Assembly: GCF_004519545.1 (NCBI RefSeq)
Contig: NZ_SDKM01000028.1
Span: forward strand, 1-64,000
Direction of reading: 5' to 3'
Length of the DNA stretch: 64,000 bases
From: Nocardioides guangzhouensis
Lineage (GTDB): Bacteria > Actinomycetota > Actinomycetes > Propionibacteriales > Nocardioidaceae
Positions 52,189-59,733 of this stretch are shown here, one piece after another. The notes beneath the pieces were generated by a model. That model worked only from the letters and a program-made list of their open reading frames with translations, made no database searches and was not told where the DNA came from. Numbering within the stretch: the first letter of the stretch is position 1; each line of letters opens with the position of its first letter. A program made the position numbers and the translations under genes.

Positions 52189-52426
52189 TGTCATGGCGCT
52201 GCAATTGCAGCCGTACGACACCACGGGCGCCGCCCTGGGATGTCACAAGCCCGCATTTGCAGCCGCGTGACTGAATTCCGGGGCCAACCCCTGTCATGCG
52301 GCTGCAATTGCAGCCGTACGACGGATCGCCAGCCGTTCCCCATGTCATGCGGCCGCAATTGCGGCCGTACGACGGATCGCCGAGCGGCCTCCCCATGTCA
52401 TGCGGCTGCGATTGCGGGGTTACGGC
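52189..52426. repeat. Palindromic repeat array, family C (5 units, about 52 bp each)
   Basis: Five units near 52189, 52240, 52292, 52344 and 52396, each built around CGGCTGCAATTGCAGCCG and opening with TGTCAT. The second and last are degenerate. Spacing is about 51-52 bp. The family recurs as a second five-unit array at 59496-59733. The array fills the spacer between the arsR upstream region and the patatin gene's 3' end. It lacks cas genes and variable spacers. Confidence 0.88.
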
Positions 52427-52463
52427 AGCACGAGCACGACAGCACCACGGGGCGCGACGGCGG

Positions 52464-53474
52464 TCACGCCACCAGCGCCGGGGCGTACGCCGCGCGCCAG
52501 GCGTCGTAGTCCCACGAGGCGAGGAAGTCGGTCGCCGCGTCGGCGCCGTTGTCGAACAGCCGTCGCTTGGTCTCGGGGTCCAGCCGGAAGTCGGTCGAGC
52601 GGACGCCGCTGGTCTCCACGAAGATCGTCCGCGAGGCGACCGACGGCTGGTCGACGTGGATCTGGTCGTGCGCGTTGGTCATCGTGGCGATCAGCGCGCG
52701 GGCCAGCGAGACCGGGTTGTCGGACTCCTGCCAGCGGGTCTCGGACAGCGCCATCCGCGCCGACAGCTTCACCCCGATCGTCGGATGGTCGGGCTCGTCG
52801 TCGAAGAGCGCGATCGGGTAGTTGGACAGCATCCCGCCGTCGGTGAGCACCAGCCGGCGCCGACCGCCGGTGAGCCGCGGGTCGACCGGCAGCCGCCACG
52901 GGCGGAAGAAGAACGGGATCGACGCCGAGGCCCGGATCGCGTCGGCGACCGGCATCCCGTCCGGGGCGACGCCGAGCAGCCGCTCGTAGTCCCAGGGCAG
53001 CCGCAGCATCCGCCCGCGGGAGACGTCGGAGACGATCACGACGAGGCGGTAGCGGTGCTCGATCGGCGTACGGCGGGTGGCGCCGGGCAGCCGCAGGTCG
53101 CCCCACGTGGTGATGCCGGCAGCGGCCAGGTTCTCGCGCAACCAGTGGTAGAGCACCCGCCCGCGGTACATCCCCTCGCGGAGCATCACGTCGAGCCCGT
53201 TGCCGATCGGCCCCAGGAACCGGCCGCCGACCCCCTCGTCGAGGAACTGCGCGAAGTCGGTGTCGATGGTCAGCCGCTCCAGGTCGTGGGTGCGACCCGC
53301 GGCGACGAACGCGGCGACGATGGCGCCGGCCGACGTACCCGCGACCCGGTGGAAGTCGTGGTCCCGGGCGAGCACGCCCACCGCGCCGGCCAGGCCGGCG
53401 CCCTTCACGCCCCCGCCCTCGAGCACCAGGTCGGCCGTCTCGCGCTCCGGCGATGCCTGCGCCTCGTCGACCAT
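52464..53474 (-). CDS. Patatin-like phospholipase
   Basis: A 336-residue serine acyl hydrolase. It has the patatin set: oxyanion loop LEGGGVKGAGLAG, nucleophile motif VAGTSAGAI, and catalytic aspartate in VLTDGGMLSNYP. It probably deacylates phospholipids or other lipids in the cytoplasm or at the membrane. The ATG at 53474 has GGAGG upstream, though ATGs at 53489 and 53519 in the same frame are possible starts. It lies 104 bp past relZ on the same strand, a neighbourhood of an alarmone synthetase with a phospholipase. A family-C repeat array follows its stop. Confidence 0.9.
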   Translation of the reverse strand: MVDEAQASPERETADLVLEGGGVKGAGLAGAVGVLARDHDFHRVAGTSAGAIVAAFVAAGRTHDLERLTIDTDFAQFLDEGVGGRFLGPIGNGLDVMLREGMYRGRVLYHWLRENLAAAGITTWGDLRLPGATRRTPIEHRYRLVVIVSDVSRGRMLRLPWDYERLLGVAPDGMPVADAIRASASIPFFFRPWRLPVDPRLTGGRRRLVLTDGGMLSNYPIALFDDEPDHPTIGVKLSARMALSETRWQESDNPVSLARALIATMTNAHDQIHVDQPSVASRTIFVETSGVRSTDFRLDPETKRRLFDNGADAATDFLASWDYDAWRAAYAPALVA

Positions 53475-53578
53475 GGCTCCTCCCCCCATCGGTGCAGCCG
53501 CTCCCGGCACGGCCGCCATGGAATCGAGGAGCGCCGTACGCCGCTGCGTGATACCCGCGGCGAGGTCGCCACGCCTGG

Positions 53579-55357
53579 TCAGGCCGAGCGCATCTTCTCC
53601 AGGCGGGTGCGCAGCAGGTTCTCGCGGTGCTCGTTGCCGTGCAGGGCGAGGTACTTCTCGCCGAACACCGACAGCAGTGCGTCGTCGAGGCGGCGTACGG
53701 CGCTGGGTGGGTGCTTGTAGCCGAGCCGCTCGTTGATCGCCTCGCTGTCGACGGGCCGGAGCAGGTCGGTCAGCTCCGTGAGCGAGGTGACGCCGAGCTC
53801 CAGCAGGAGCCCGGAGATCCAGGCGTAGTGGTCGGTGCGCGACCAGCTCGCGTCGGCGTACTGCCCGGCCAGGAAGGCCGCCAGCTCCTGCGCACCGATG
53901 CGTGGGTCGGCCCGGTCCGCCTCGGGCCGCTGCCCGGACATCCCCGCCTGGAGGCGGTCGCGGATCTCGGAGAACTCGCGGTCGGCGAGCTCGAGCAGCC
54001 CGGCGGCCAGGGTGAACCGGCGGTCGAGGTCGGGCACGTGCTCCGCGGGGATCGTGCCCTTGTAGCGGATGTCGTGCTCGAACTCCGCCCACGCGTGCTG
54101 GAGGACGGTCCGGATCTGCACCTGGACCGGCAGGCGCACGGCTCGCGCCGCGTCCATCTCCAGCAGCAGGTGGCGGCTGGAGTAGCCGAACCGGCCCTCG
54201 CTCGCGGTCTCCCGGCCCATGTCGCGGTCGTCGAGGACGGTTGCCTGCTCGGCGAGCAGCCCGGCCACGGCGGTCACGTCGGGCTGCAGGTAGGTGATCA
54301 CGCGGACCCCGATCTGGTCGGTGATCTCACGCAGCGGGTCGGTGAACACCGGGGTGCCATCGATCTGGCGGGCCGCCTTGGCCGCGAACGACGCGACGCT
54401 CTTGGCACGCCCGCTCACCGACAGGTAGTTGATGCCGGCCTCGTCCAGCGCCTCCGTCACCGCGGCCACGCACCGCTCGGTCACCTCGCGCAGTGACGGC
54501 TGCAGCCGGGCATAGGCCTGCACGGCGTCGGAGGCCCCCTCCTCGACCCGCTGCTGCTCGGCCCGGTCCTGCGCGGCCTCGGCCGCCGCCTGGCGCGGGG
54601 CGGGGCGATGACCCGGGGGCAGGGTGGGAGTGACGATGTAGCCGCGCTCGAGGTCGCCGTACGTCGTGGTCTGCTGCGGCTCGCGCTCGGCGAACAGCGC
54701 GACGTACGCACAGACGACCGCGTCGACCGGGTCCTCGCAGCGCCGCAGGTCGGCCTTGGTGCGCGCCTGCTCGATGCGCCCGACCAGCGCCGCCCAGTCC
54801 GGGTGGTCGAGCAGCAGCGGGGTCGCCGCGTCGGAGAGGCCCTCGAGGTGGTGCACCAGGGAGAGCAGCTCACCGCGGAGCTGGTCGAGCGAGCGGCCCG
54901 GTTTGTTCTTGTACTTCAGCGTGCGGCCCAGCCGGAACAACGCGACGGTCGCCGGGTGCGGGTAGACCTCGATCGCCCGCCGCTTCGCGGTCGAGGCGGG
55001 GTCGATGTCGAGCCCGAGGGCGCGGGCGAGCCGGGCGCCGCGCGGCTCGTCGCGGAACTCCGCCTTGCGGGTGTTGGACGGGTGGGCTCCCGCGTCGAAC
55101 TTCGCGAAGTCGCGGTTGAGCGCAGCCTCGCATGGCCGGTTGCCGCTGGCGTTGGTGACCACGAGCGGCGCGTCGACGGCGACCAGGCAGGCGCCGTCGA
55201 CGTACGGCGCGAGCTCGGCGCCGATCGCCTCGTCGGTGTCGGCGGCGGTCACCCGCAGCAGCCGTCCGCCGTCGTCGAGGACCGCGAGCCCGGTGGGCTT
55301 GCGGTCTCCCCAGGCCAGGTCCACGCCGACGAAGTGCACGGGGTCAGCATGCCGCAC
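53579..55357 (-). CDS. relZ: Dual RNase-like (DUF429) / (p)ppGpp synthetase fusion, RelZ type
   Basis: A 592-residue fusion. Residues about 8-250 are a DUF429 RNase H-like domain: FVGVDLAWG with a first acidic residue, VAVDAPLVV and EDPVDAVVCAYVALFA supply the rest of the site. Residues about 295-470 are a RelA/SpoT synthetase: SVSGRAKSVASFAAKAARQ, DQIGVRVITYL, GYSSRHLLLEMD, and VQVQIRTVLQHAWAEFEHD. No hydrolase (HD) domain is present. Mycobacterium smegmatis MS_RHII-RSD (RelZ) has this layout and was shown to have RNase HII and pppGpp/ppGpp synthetase activity, so the same dual role is expected. A patatin gene follows 104 bp on. Confidence 0.9.
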   Translation of the reverse strand: MRHADPVHFVGVDLAWGDRKPTGLAVLDDGGRLLRVTAADTDEAIGAELAPYVDGACLVAVDAPLVVTNASGNRPCEAALNRDFAKFDAGAHPSNTRKAEFRDEPRGARLARALGLDIDPASTAKRRAIEVYPHPATVALFRLGRTLKYKNKPGRSLDQLRGELLSLVHHLEGLSDAATPLLLDHPDWAALVGRIEQARTKADLRRCEDPVDAVVCAYVALFAEREPQQTTTYGDLERGYIVTPTLPPGHRPAPRQAAAEAAQDRAEQQRVEEGASDAVQAYARLQPSLREVTERCVAAVTEALDEAGINYLSVSGRAKSVASFAAKAARQIDGTPVFTDPLREITDQIGVRVITYLQPDVTAVAGLLAEQATVLDDRDMGRETASEGRFGYSSRHLLLEMDAARAVRLPVQVQIRTVLQHAWAEFEHDIRYKGTIPAEHVPDLDRRFTLAAGLLELADREFSEIRDRLQAGMSGQRPEADRADPRIGAQELAAFLAGQYADASWSRTDHYAWISGLLLELGVTSLTELTDLLRPVDSEAINERLGYKHPPSAVRRLDDALLSVFGEKYLALHGNEHRENLLRTRLEKMRSA

Positions 55358-55360
55358 CGC

Positions 55361-55476
55361 CGACCCGGCACATCCTGTGCCGGGTCACCATGCCCTTCCG
55401 AGGGTGAGTCGGCACATCTTGTGCCGGGTCACCGTCGCCGGATCACGGTGAGTCGGCACATCTTGTGCCGGGTCAG
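55361..55476. repeat. Palindromic repeat array, family A (3 units)
   Basis: Units at 55361-55390, 55405-55434 and 55447-55476 with the CCGGCACATCTTGTGCCGG core (CCTGTG in the first). The end of the third unit, GGGTCA, supplies the TGA stop of the MFS gene (55473-55475). The array lies just before relZ starts (55357), so it both ends one gene and precedes another. Confidence 0.85.
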
Positions 55477-56705
55477 CGGAGGCGAGCGACGGACGGGCGG
55501 GTGGCGAGGGTCAGGCACAGCACGAACATGCCGGCCCCGAACACGGCGGTCGCGGTGACCAGCGAGGCACCGGCCGCGAGCGCGCCGAACACCGGCAGGG
55601 CGAGCGGGACCAGGGTGCGGTCCCCGAGCAGCAGCACGGACGAGACCCGGCCGAGGTGGGTGCTGGCGACGGTCCGCTGGAAGGTCGCCGACAGCCACAC
55701 CGAGGCCAGGCCGGAGGTCAGCCCGATGACGGCCATCGAGGTGACCAGCACCCCGCGGTCGCCGATCCCGATGCCCACGATCGCGACCGCCTGCACGAGG
55801 AGCACGCCGAACGAGCGCTGCGCTGGGCGCGGCGGTCGGTGCCGGATCGCGAGCAGGCTGCCGACGATGGCACCCGCGGCGAGCGCGCCCTCGGCGAGAC
55901 CGAGCCAGGTCGAGCCCCAGCCGGACCGGCTCACGCCCAGGGCGACGCCGAGGGCGACCGCCGGGGTGACGAAGACGTTGAGGCCGGTCAGACCGATCAC
56001 CAGGAGGCGGGCGGCCGGAGTGCTGCGCAGGTAGCCGAGCCCGTCGCTCAGGCTGGCCAGCACCGGGGCGGGCGTGCGCGGGATCCGGTAGCGCGGCCGG
56101 ACGACCAGCGCCAGCGTGGCCGCGATGGTCAGGAACGTGACCGCGTTGAGCAGCATCGGCGCGGCCGGTCCGCGCCAGGCGACGAGCAGACCGCCGGCCG
56201 GGGCGCCGAGCAGGCGGGCCACCCGGACGGCGACGTTGTTCCAGCCGCTGACCGTGCCCAGGTCCTCCTCGCGCACCAGCTGGCGGACCAGGGTCATCCC
56301 GGCGGGCAGCGTCAGCCCGACCGAGACACCGAAGGACACGGCGAGCACGACCAGCGTGGTCGCGCCCTGGTACCCGGCGGTCCACGCGATCGCGCCGACC
56401 ACCATCACCAGCGCCTGGGCGAGCTGGCCGAAGACCAGCACCCGGCGGGTGTCGAAACGGTCGGCGAGGACGCCGCCGACCAGGACCAGGGCGGCGGCCG
56501 GCAGCGTCTCGAGGCCGATCACCGCGCCGGCCATCGCCGGGGAGAGGGTGTGGGCCGCCGTCCACGCGAGTGCCACGGTCCACATCGCGTCGCCGAACCA
56601 CGAGACCGTGACGGCGAGCACCCAGATGACGACCATCCGGTCGCGGCGGACCAGCGGCGGAGGCGGACCGAGCAGGACCGGGGCGCCGGTCACGGTCGGG
56701 CTCAT
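55473..56705 (-). CDS. Major facilitator superfamily transporter
   Basis: A 410-residue integral membrane protein with about 12 helices. The loop 2/3 signature is LVGGVLADRFDTRRVLVFG, the efflux type. It is likely a drug or metabolite exporter; the substrate is not determined. The ATG at 56705 overlaps the stop of the upstream winged-helix regulator (ATGA), a standard regulator-exporter pair. The stop codon lies in a family-A repeat. Confidence 0.9.
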   Translation of the reverse strand: MSPTVTGAPVLLGPPPPLVRRDRMVVIWVLAVTVSWFGDAMWTVALAWTAAHTLSPAMAGAVIGLETLPAAALVLVGGVLADRFDTRRVLVFGQLAQALVMVVGAIAWTAGYQGATTLVVLAVSFGVSVGLTLPAGMTLVRQLVREEDLGTVSGWNNVAVRVARLLGAPAGGLLVAWRGPAAPMLLNAVTFLTIAATLALVVRPRYRIPRTPAPVLASLSDGLGYLRSTPAARLLVIGLTGLNVFVTPAVALGVALGVSRSGWGSTWLGLAEGALAAGAIVGSLLAIRHRPPRPAQRSFGVLLVQAVAIVGIGIGDRGVLVTSMAVIGLTSGLASVWLSATFQRTVASTHLGRVSSVLLLGDRTLVPLALPVFGALAAGASLVTATAVFGAGMFVLCLTLATRPSVARLR

Positions 56706-57388
56706 CGGGTCCGCTCCGGAGCGACCGGGCCGCTGGGGAAGACCCGGGCATGCGCCCGCACCGGTCGGCGTACGGCGTCGGGCCGGGCCCGCTCGTCGGC
56801 CCGGCACTCCCGGGACCAGTCGACCAGCAGCTCGGTGACCCGACGGCTCAGCTCGGTGGTCTGCTCGACGGTGGCGCGGACGTAGGTGTCCGTGCTGACC
56901 GCGGCCCGGCGCCACTCGTCGGGCACCTCGTGCGCGACCGCCATCCACTGCCGGACCGCACGCACGTGGTGTCGGAAGTTCGCGACCTCGGCGTCCTCCG
57001 CGAGCCGGCGACCCATGGTGCCCTCGACGAAGTCGTCGGAGAGCCAGCTCAGGTCGCGGGCCACCAGTCGCCACCAGCTCTGCCGGGTGTCGCGGGCCAG
57101 CTCCGGCGCCGGCTCGACGAACCCGTGCCGGTGCAGCGCCTTGAGGTGGTGGCTGACCGATCCGACGGCGAGACCGGTGCGTTCGGCGAGCATCCCGACG
57201 TTGGCCGGGCCCTCGGCGGACAGCACCTCGCACAGCCAGCGTCGGGTCGGGTGGTGGAAGGCGATCAGGACGTCGAGCAGGTCGGCACCGGACTCGGCGC
57301 CGGGGGCGCGGTCGGGAGCGGAGTCGGAGTGCCGCTCGGCGGCGGTACGGCGGGTCATGGGCGTCAGCGTGACGGTCCCCGCCGACAT
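56702..57388 (-). CDS. Winged helix-turn-helix regulator (ArsR-like)
   Basis: A 228-residue regulator with an ArsR-like DNA-binding domain at residues about 35-105: FHHPTRRWLCEVLSAEGPAN, then ERTGLAVGSVSHHLKALHRH. The C-terminal half (about 110-228) is charged and helical and may hold an effector-binding or dimer region. ATG at 57388 has coding-strand AAGGG nine bases upstream; ATG at 57358 is an alternative start. It overlaps the MFS gene, which it presumably controls. A palindrome ACAAG-N4-CTTGT sits over the start region. Confidence 0.82.
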   Translation of the reverse strand: MSAGTVTLTPMTRRTAAERHSDSAPDRAPGAESGADLLDVLIAFHHPTRRWLCEVLSAEGPANVGMLAERTGLAVGSVSHHLKALHRHGFVEPAPELARDTRQSWWRLVARDLSWLSDDFVEGTMGRRLAEDAEVANFRHHVRAVRQWMAVAHEVPDEWRRAAVSTDTYVRATVEQTTELSRRVTELLVDWSRECRADERARPDAVRRPVRAHARVFPSGPVAPERTR

Positions 57389-57390
57389 GC

Positions 57391-57404
57391 ACAAGTGCCC
57401 TTGT
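57391..57404. promoter_or_regulatory. Palindromic operator ACAAG-N4-CTTGT
   Basis: ACAAGTGCCCTTGT spans 57391-57404 with perfect five-base arms, covering the ribosome binding site of the winged-helix gene and lying next to the convergent hypothetical gene's 3' end (57414). Its place at the start of a regulator-MFS operon fits autorepression. Confidence 0.55.
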
Positions 57405-57413
57405 ATGACTCGG

Positions 57414-58022
57414 TCAGGGGACGTCGACGGTCGTGACCACGTCGGTCAGCGACGGACGCCGCGGGGTCGAGGTGAAGCCGAACCGGCAGGGCGGGTCGAC
57501 CTCCGCGAGAGACCCGAGGTCGGTGCCGTCGAAGCGCCCGGCCAGCGACGTCACCGCGCGCACCGACGTGGCGCCGTACCACTCGCGACGGCCGCCGCCC
57601 GCGCTCCCGCGGGTGCGCACCCCGTCGAGGACGACCCGCGCGACCGGGTCGGTCACCGCGCACCAGGCCGGGCTGGTCGCGAGGCGGCGCGGCACCAGGC
57701 GCAGCGCGCGGCCGAGCGGCGTACGGCCGCCGACGACGAACCGCAGGTCAAGCGACGGCGCCGTCACGTGCCAGGCGTCCGGGCCGGGCCGCACGGTGAC
57801 CGGCTCGAGCCGCACCTCGTCGAAGGAGTACGTCGCCGCGACGTAGTCGCTGACCCGCTCGTCCGGCGCGAGCAGCACCCGGTGCCCGGCCGCGGTCTCG
57901 ACCATCACGTCCGAGAACGGACCGAACGGCGTGCCCGGCCAGTGCCCCACCACGACTCGGGTCCCGCTGCTGCTGCCGAGCCCCGCGATGTGCCCGTGGA
58001 AGCGGGAGCGGGTGGCCGGCAT
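57414..58022 (-). CDS. Hypothetical protein
   Basis: A 202-residue soluble protein with no family I recognise. Its N-terminal half has SRFHGHIAGLGSSSGTRVVV followed by a beta-rich stretch (FSDVMVETAAGHRVLL), and no signal peptide or membrane segment. The ATG at 58022 has coding-strand GAGGAG nine to fourteen bases upstream. Codon use is typical of neighbouring genes, so it is a real gene. It diverges from the coiled-coil protein at 58078, and its end lies 10 bp from the operator of the winged-helix gene. Confidence 0.7.
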   Translation of the reverse strand: MPATRSRFHGHIAGLGSSSGTRVVVGHWPGTPFGPFSDVMVETAAGHRVLLAPDERVSDYVAATYSFDEVRLEPVTVRPGPDAWHVTAPSLDLRFVVGGRTPLGRALRLVPRRLATSPAWCAVTDPVARVVLDGVRTRGSAGGGRREWYGATSVRAVTSLAGRFDGTDLGSLAEVDPPCRFGFTSTPRRPSLTDVVTTVDVP

Positions 58023-58077
58023 GCCGTCATTCTCCTCACCGGCCGGTGGATCGGGGCCGGTCGGGTACACAGGGGAC

Positions 58078-58602
58078 ATGCGTCTGCCCGTCCCCGGACC
58101 CCGTCAGGTGGTGGACCAGGTCGAGGCGCTGCTCGGCGCGGTCCCCCGCGTGTTCGCCCTGCTCGAGCGCACCGAGGAGCTGGTCGCGAGGATCGACGGC
58201 GTCGCCACCGACGCCGGGGCGCTGGTCGGGAAGACCGGGCAGGTGGTGGACGGTGCCGCCGAGCACGTGACGCGACTGAGCCACCTGCTCGACGGCCTCG
58301 AGCCGTCGCTGACCCGGCTGCAGCCGACGCTCGACCGGCTCGCGGAGACCACCGACCCGCAGGAGGTCGAGGCCCTGGTGCGCCTGGTGAACCACCTGCC
58401 GCAGATCAGCGAGCAGGTGGAGCGCGACGTGCTCCCGGTGCTCGGGACCCTGGGATCCGTGGCGCCCGACCTGCACGACCTGCTCGAGGTCTCCCGGGAG
58501 CTCAACGACATGCTGGCCAAGGTCCCCGGCCTCGGTCGGATCAAGAAGCGGATCGACGAGCAGCAGGGCGAGGACGACACCGACGCGGCGGTGCGGGACT
58601 GA
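58078..58602 (+). CDS. Hypothetical coiled-coil protein
   Basis: A 174-residue, largely helical protein with leucine heptads over residues about 10-165 (VDQVEALLGAVPRVFALLER, LDGLEPSLTRLQPTLDRLAE). It has no signal peptide or membrane helix and is acidic at the C-terminus. The layout resembles small actinobacterial coiled-coil proteins of unknown role. TACACA lies six bases before the ATG and there is no ribosome binding site, matching the leaderless pattern. A small gene follows 29 bp later. Confidence 0.75.
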   Translation: MRLPVPGPRQVVDQVEALLGAVPRVFALLERTEELVARIDGVATDAGALVGKTGQVVDGAAEHVTRLSHLLDGLEPSLTRLQPTLDRLAETTDPQEVEALVRLVNHLPQISEQVERDVLPVLGTLGSVAPDLHDLLEVSRELNDMLAKVPGLGRIKKRIDEQQGEDDTDAAVRD

Positions 58603-58631
58603 CGAGCCCCGCGAACAGGAACGGAGCGGCC

Positions 58632-58868
58632 ATGGCGACGTACGGCGTGAACCCGGCAGCCGTGCGGCGCGCCCGGGAGCTGGTCGACGCGAAGCAGTAC
58701 GTCCTCGACTCGGACTGGGGCGCGGTGCAGCCGGACGCGGCCGCGCAGAACGCGTTCCTCGAGCGGCACTCGTGGGAGGAGTACGCCGCCGCCGGAGGTT
58801 TCGAGACGCTCGCTGGCGCTCGCTCCTCAACCACCGGGGAAGCGTTGCGGCCTGCGGCCGCTGGTTGA
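58632..58868 (+). pseudogene. Small conserved-looking protein truncated by a repeat
   Basis: A 78-residue frame from ATG at 58632. The first 54 residues (ATYGVNPAAVRRARELVDAK through AFLERHSWEEYAA) look like the start of a larger actinobacterial protein. The last residues (GGFETLAGARSSTTGEALRP) are encoded by a family-D palindromic repeat that begins at 58797, and the stop lies inside it. I see no continuation of the parent protein after the repeat. So the repeat has replaced or separated the C-terminus, and the gene is probably a truncated remnant that may still be translated. Confidence 0.65.
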
Positions 58869-58905
58869 CGAGAGCGAGGAACGAGCCCGTCCCGAAACCA
58901 AGGCG
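58797..58905. repeat. Palindromic repeat, family D, inside a gene
   Basis: Begins GGTTTCGAGACGCTCGCTGG and ends with an inverted CCCGTCCCGAAACC, so the element is roughly palindromic over about 100 bp. It lies within the frame of the small gene at 58632. Further copies are at 37109-37175, 43610-43687 and 59385-59465. Confidence 0.8.
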
Positions 58906-58977
58906 CCCTCGCCGCCGATGACTTCCGCCGCTCCCGCCGGTCGGAGCACCATGGGAACCCGACGGCGAGGAGCGGCG

Positions 58978-59256
58978 ATGCGCGAGACGACGGCTTTGCG
59001 GGAGTTCACGGCCACGCTGGTGAAGAGCCCGAACCCGGGCGGGTGGACGTACGTCGTGATGGACGGGTCCGCGGAGTACTTCGGCACCCGCGGGCTGGTC
59101 AAGGTCCGGGGCACGGTGGACGGCGAGCCGTTCACCTCCTCGTTCATGGCGCTCGGCGACGGGACGCACAAGCTCCCGGTCAAGGCCGACCTGCGGCGCC
59201 GGATCGGCAAGCAGGCCGGCGACCGGGTGCGGGTCCGGATCGAGGAGCGGCTCTAG
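58978..59256 (+). CDS. DUF1905-domain protein
   Basis: A 92-residue protein of the DUF1905 family: small beta-barrel with WTYVVMDGSAEYFGTRG and VKVRGTVDGEPFTSSFMAL, ending in KQAGDRVRVRIEERL. Function is unknown; relatives are often fused to or found with YdeI/OmpD-associated domains. ATG at 58978 has GAGGAG eight bases upstream; 20 upstream codons of the longer frame are not family-like. Family-D and family-C repeats follow the stop. Confidence 0.85.
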   Translation: MRETTALREFTATLVKSPNPGGWTYVVMDGSAEYFGTRGLVKVRGTVDGEPFTSSFMALGDGTHKLPVKADLRRRIGKQAGDRVRVRIEERL

Positions 59257-59384
59257 GTGGTTGGTGTCGGCGATCCGTGCAGTGATCATCCGGATCAGCC
59301 TGCGGAACCGCCCTTCGCACGGATCGCCGCCCCGCGACTGGCCGCTGGAGCTGCAGCACCTGGTCGCTCGAACACGTGTCCGGA

Positions 59385-59465
59385 GGTTTCGAGACGCTCT
59401 GCTGGCGCTCGCTCCTCAGCCACCTGTGCTCGGGCAGGGCGAGGCGCAGCCCGTCTCGAAACCAC
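59385..59465. repeat. Palindromic repeat, family D
   Basis: GGTTTCGAGACGCTCTGCTGG at the start and CCCGTCTCGAAACCACCGG at the end give a palindromic layout like the copy at 58797-58905, but without the same middle. It lies between the DUF1905 gene and the family-C array, showing two repeat families side by side in one 450-bp spacer. Confidence 0.75.
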
Positions 59466-59495
59466 CGGTCGTGCGATCCGTTCGGCCGGGTGCGG

Positions 59496-59733
59496 CGTCG
59501 TACGGCCGCAATTGCAGCCGCGTTGCAGGTTCTCGTCGCCCGGCCTTGTCATACGGCTGCAATTGCAGGGTCGTGACAGGTCGGCCCCACCCGCGCTCTG
59601 TCACACGGCTGCAATTGCGGCCCCATGACAATCCCGGGAGCCTCCGCTCTGTCACACGGCTGCAATTGCGGCCCCATGACAATCCCGGGAGCCTCCGCCC
59701 TGTCATACGGCTGCAATTGCGGGGTTGCGGCCG
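59496..59733. repeat. Palindromic repeat array, family C (5 units)
   Basis: Units begin near 59496, 59547, 59599, 59650 and 59701, a period of about 51 bp, with cores of the type CGGCTGCAATTGCAGCCG. Units 3 and 4 (59599-59649 and 59650-59700) are nearly identical. The last unit's start (TGTCAT at 59701) supplies the stop codon and last codons of the PrmC-like methyltransferase. The same family forms the array at 52189-52426. Confidence 0.88.

Noticed and set aside
52189..52426. Regularly spaced repeats resembling a CRISPR array
   Set aside because: Repeat units are palindromic and degenerate, the spacers are related to one another rather than unique, and no cas genes are in the window. The same applies to 34693-34824 and 59496-59733.
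52464..55357. A CBASS-type immune system (nucleotide synthetase plus patatin effector)
   Set aside because: The synthetase is a RelA/SpoT alarmone synthetase of the RelZ type, not a CD-NTase, and no Cap2/Cap3 or HORMA genes are present. Only the adjacency is kept as a finding.
53579..55357. A toxSAS toxin (toxin-type small alarmone synthetase)
   Set aside because: The DUF429 fusion and full-length match the RelZ housekeeping type, and no small antitoxin gene is adjacent.
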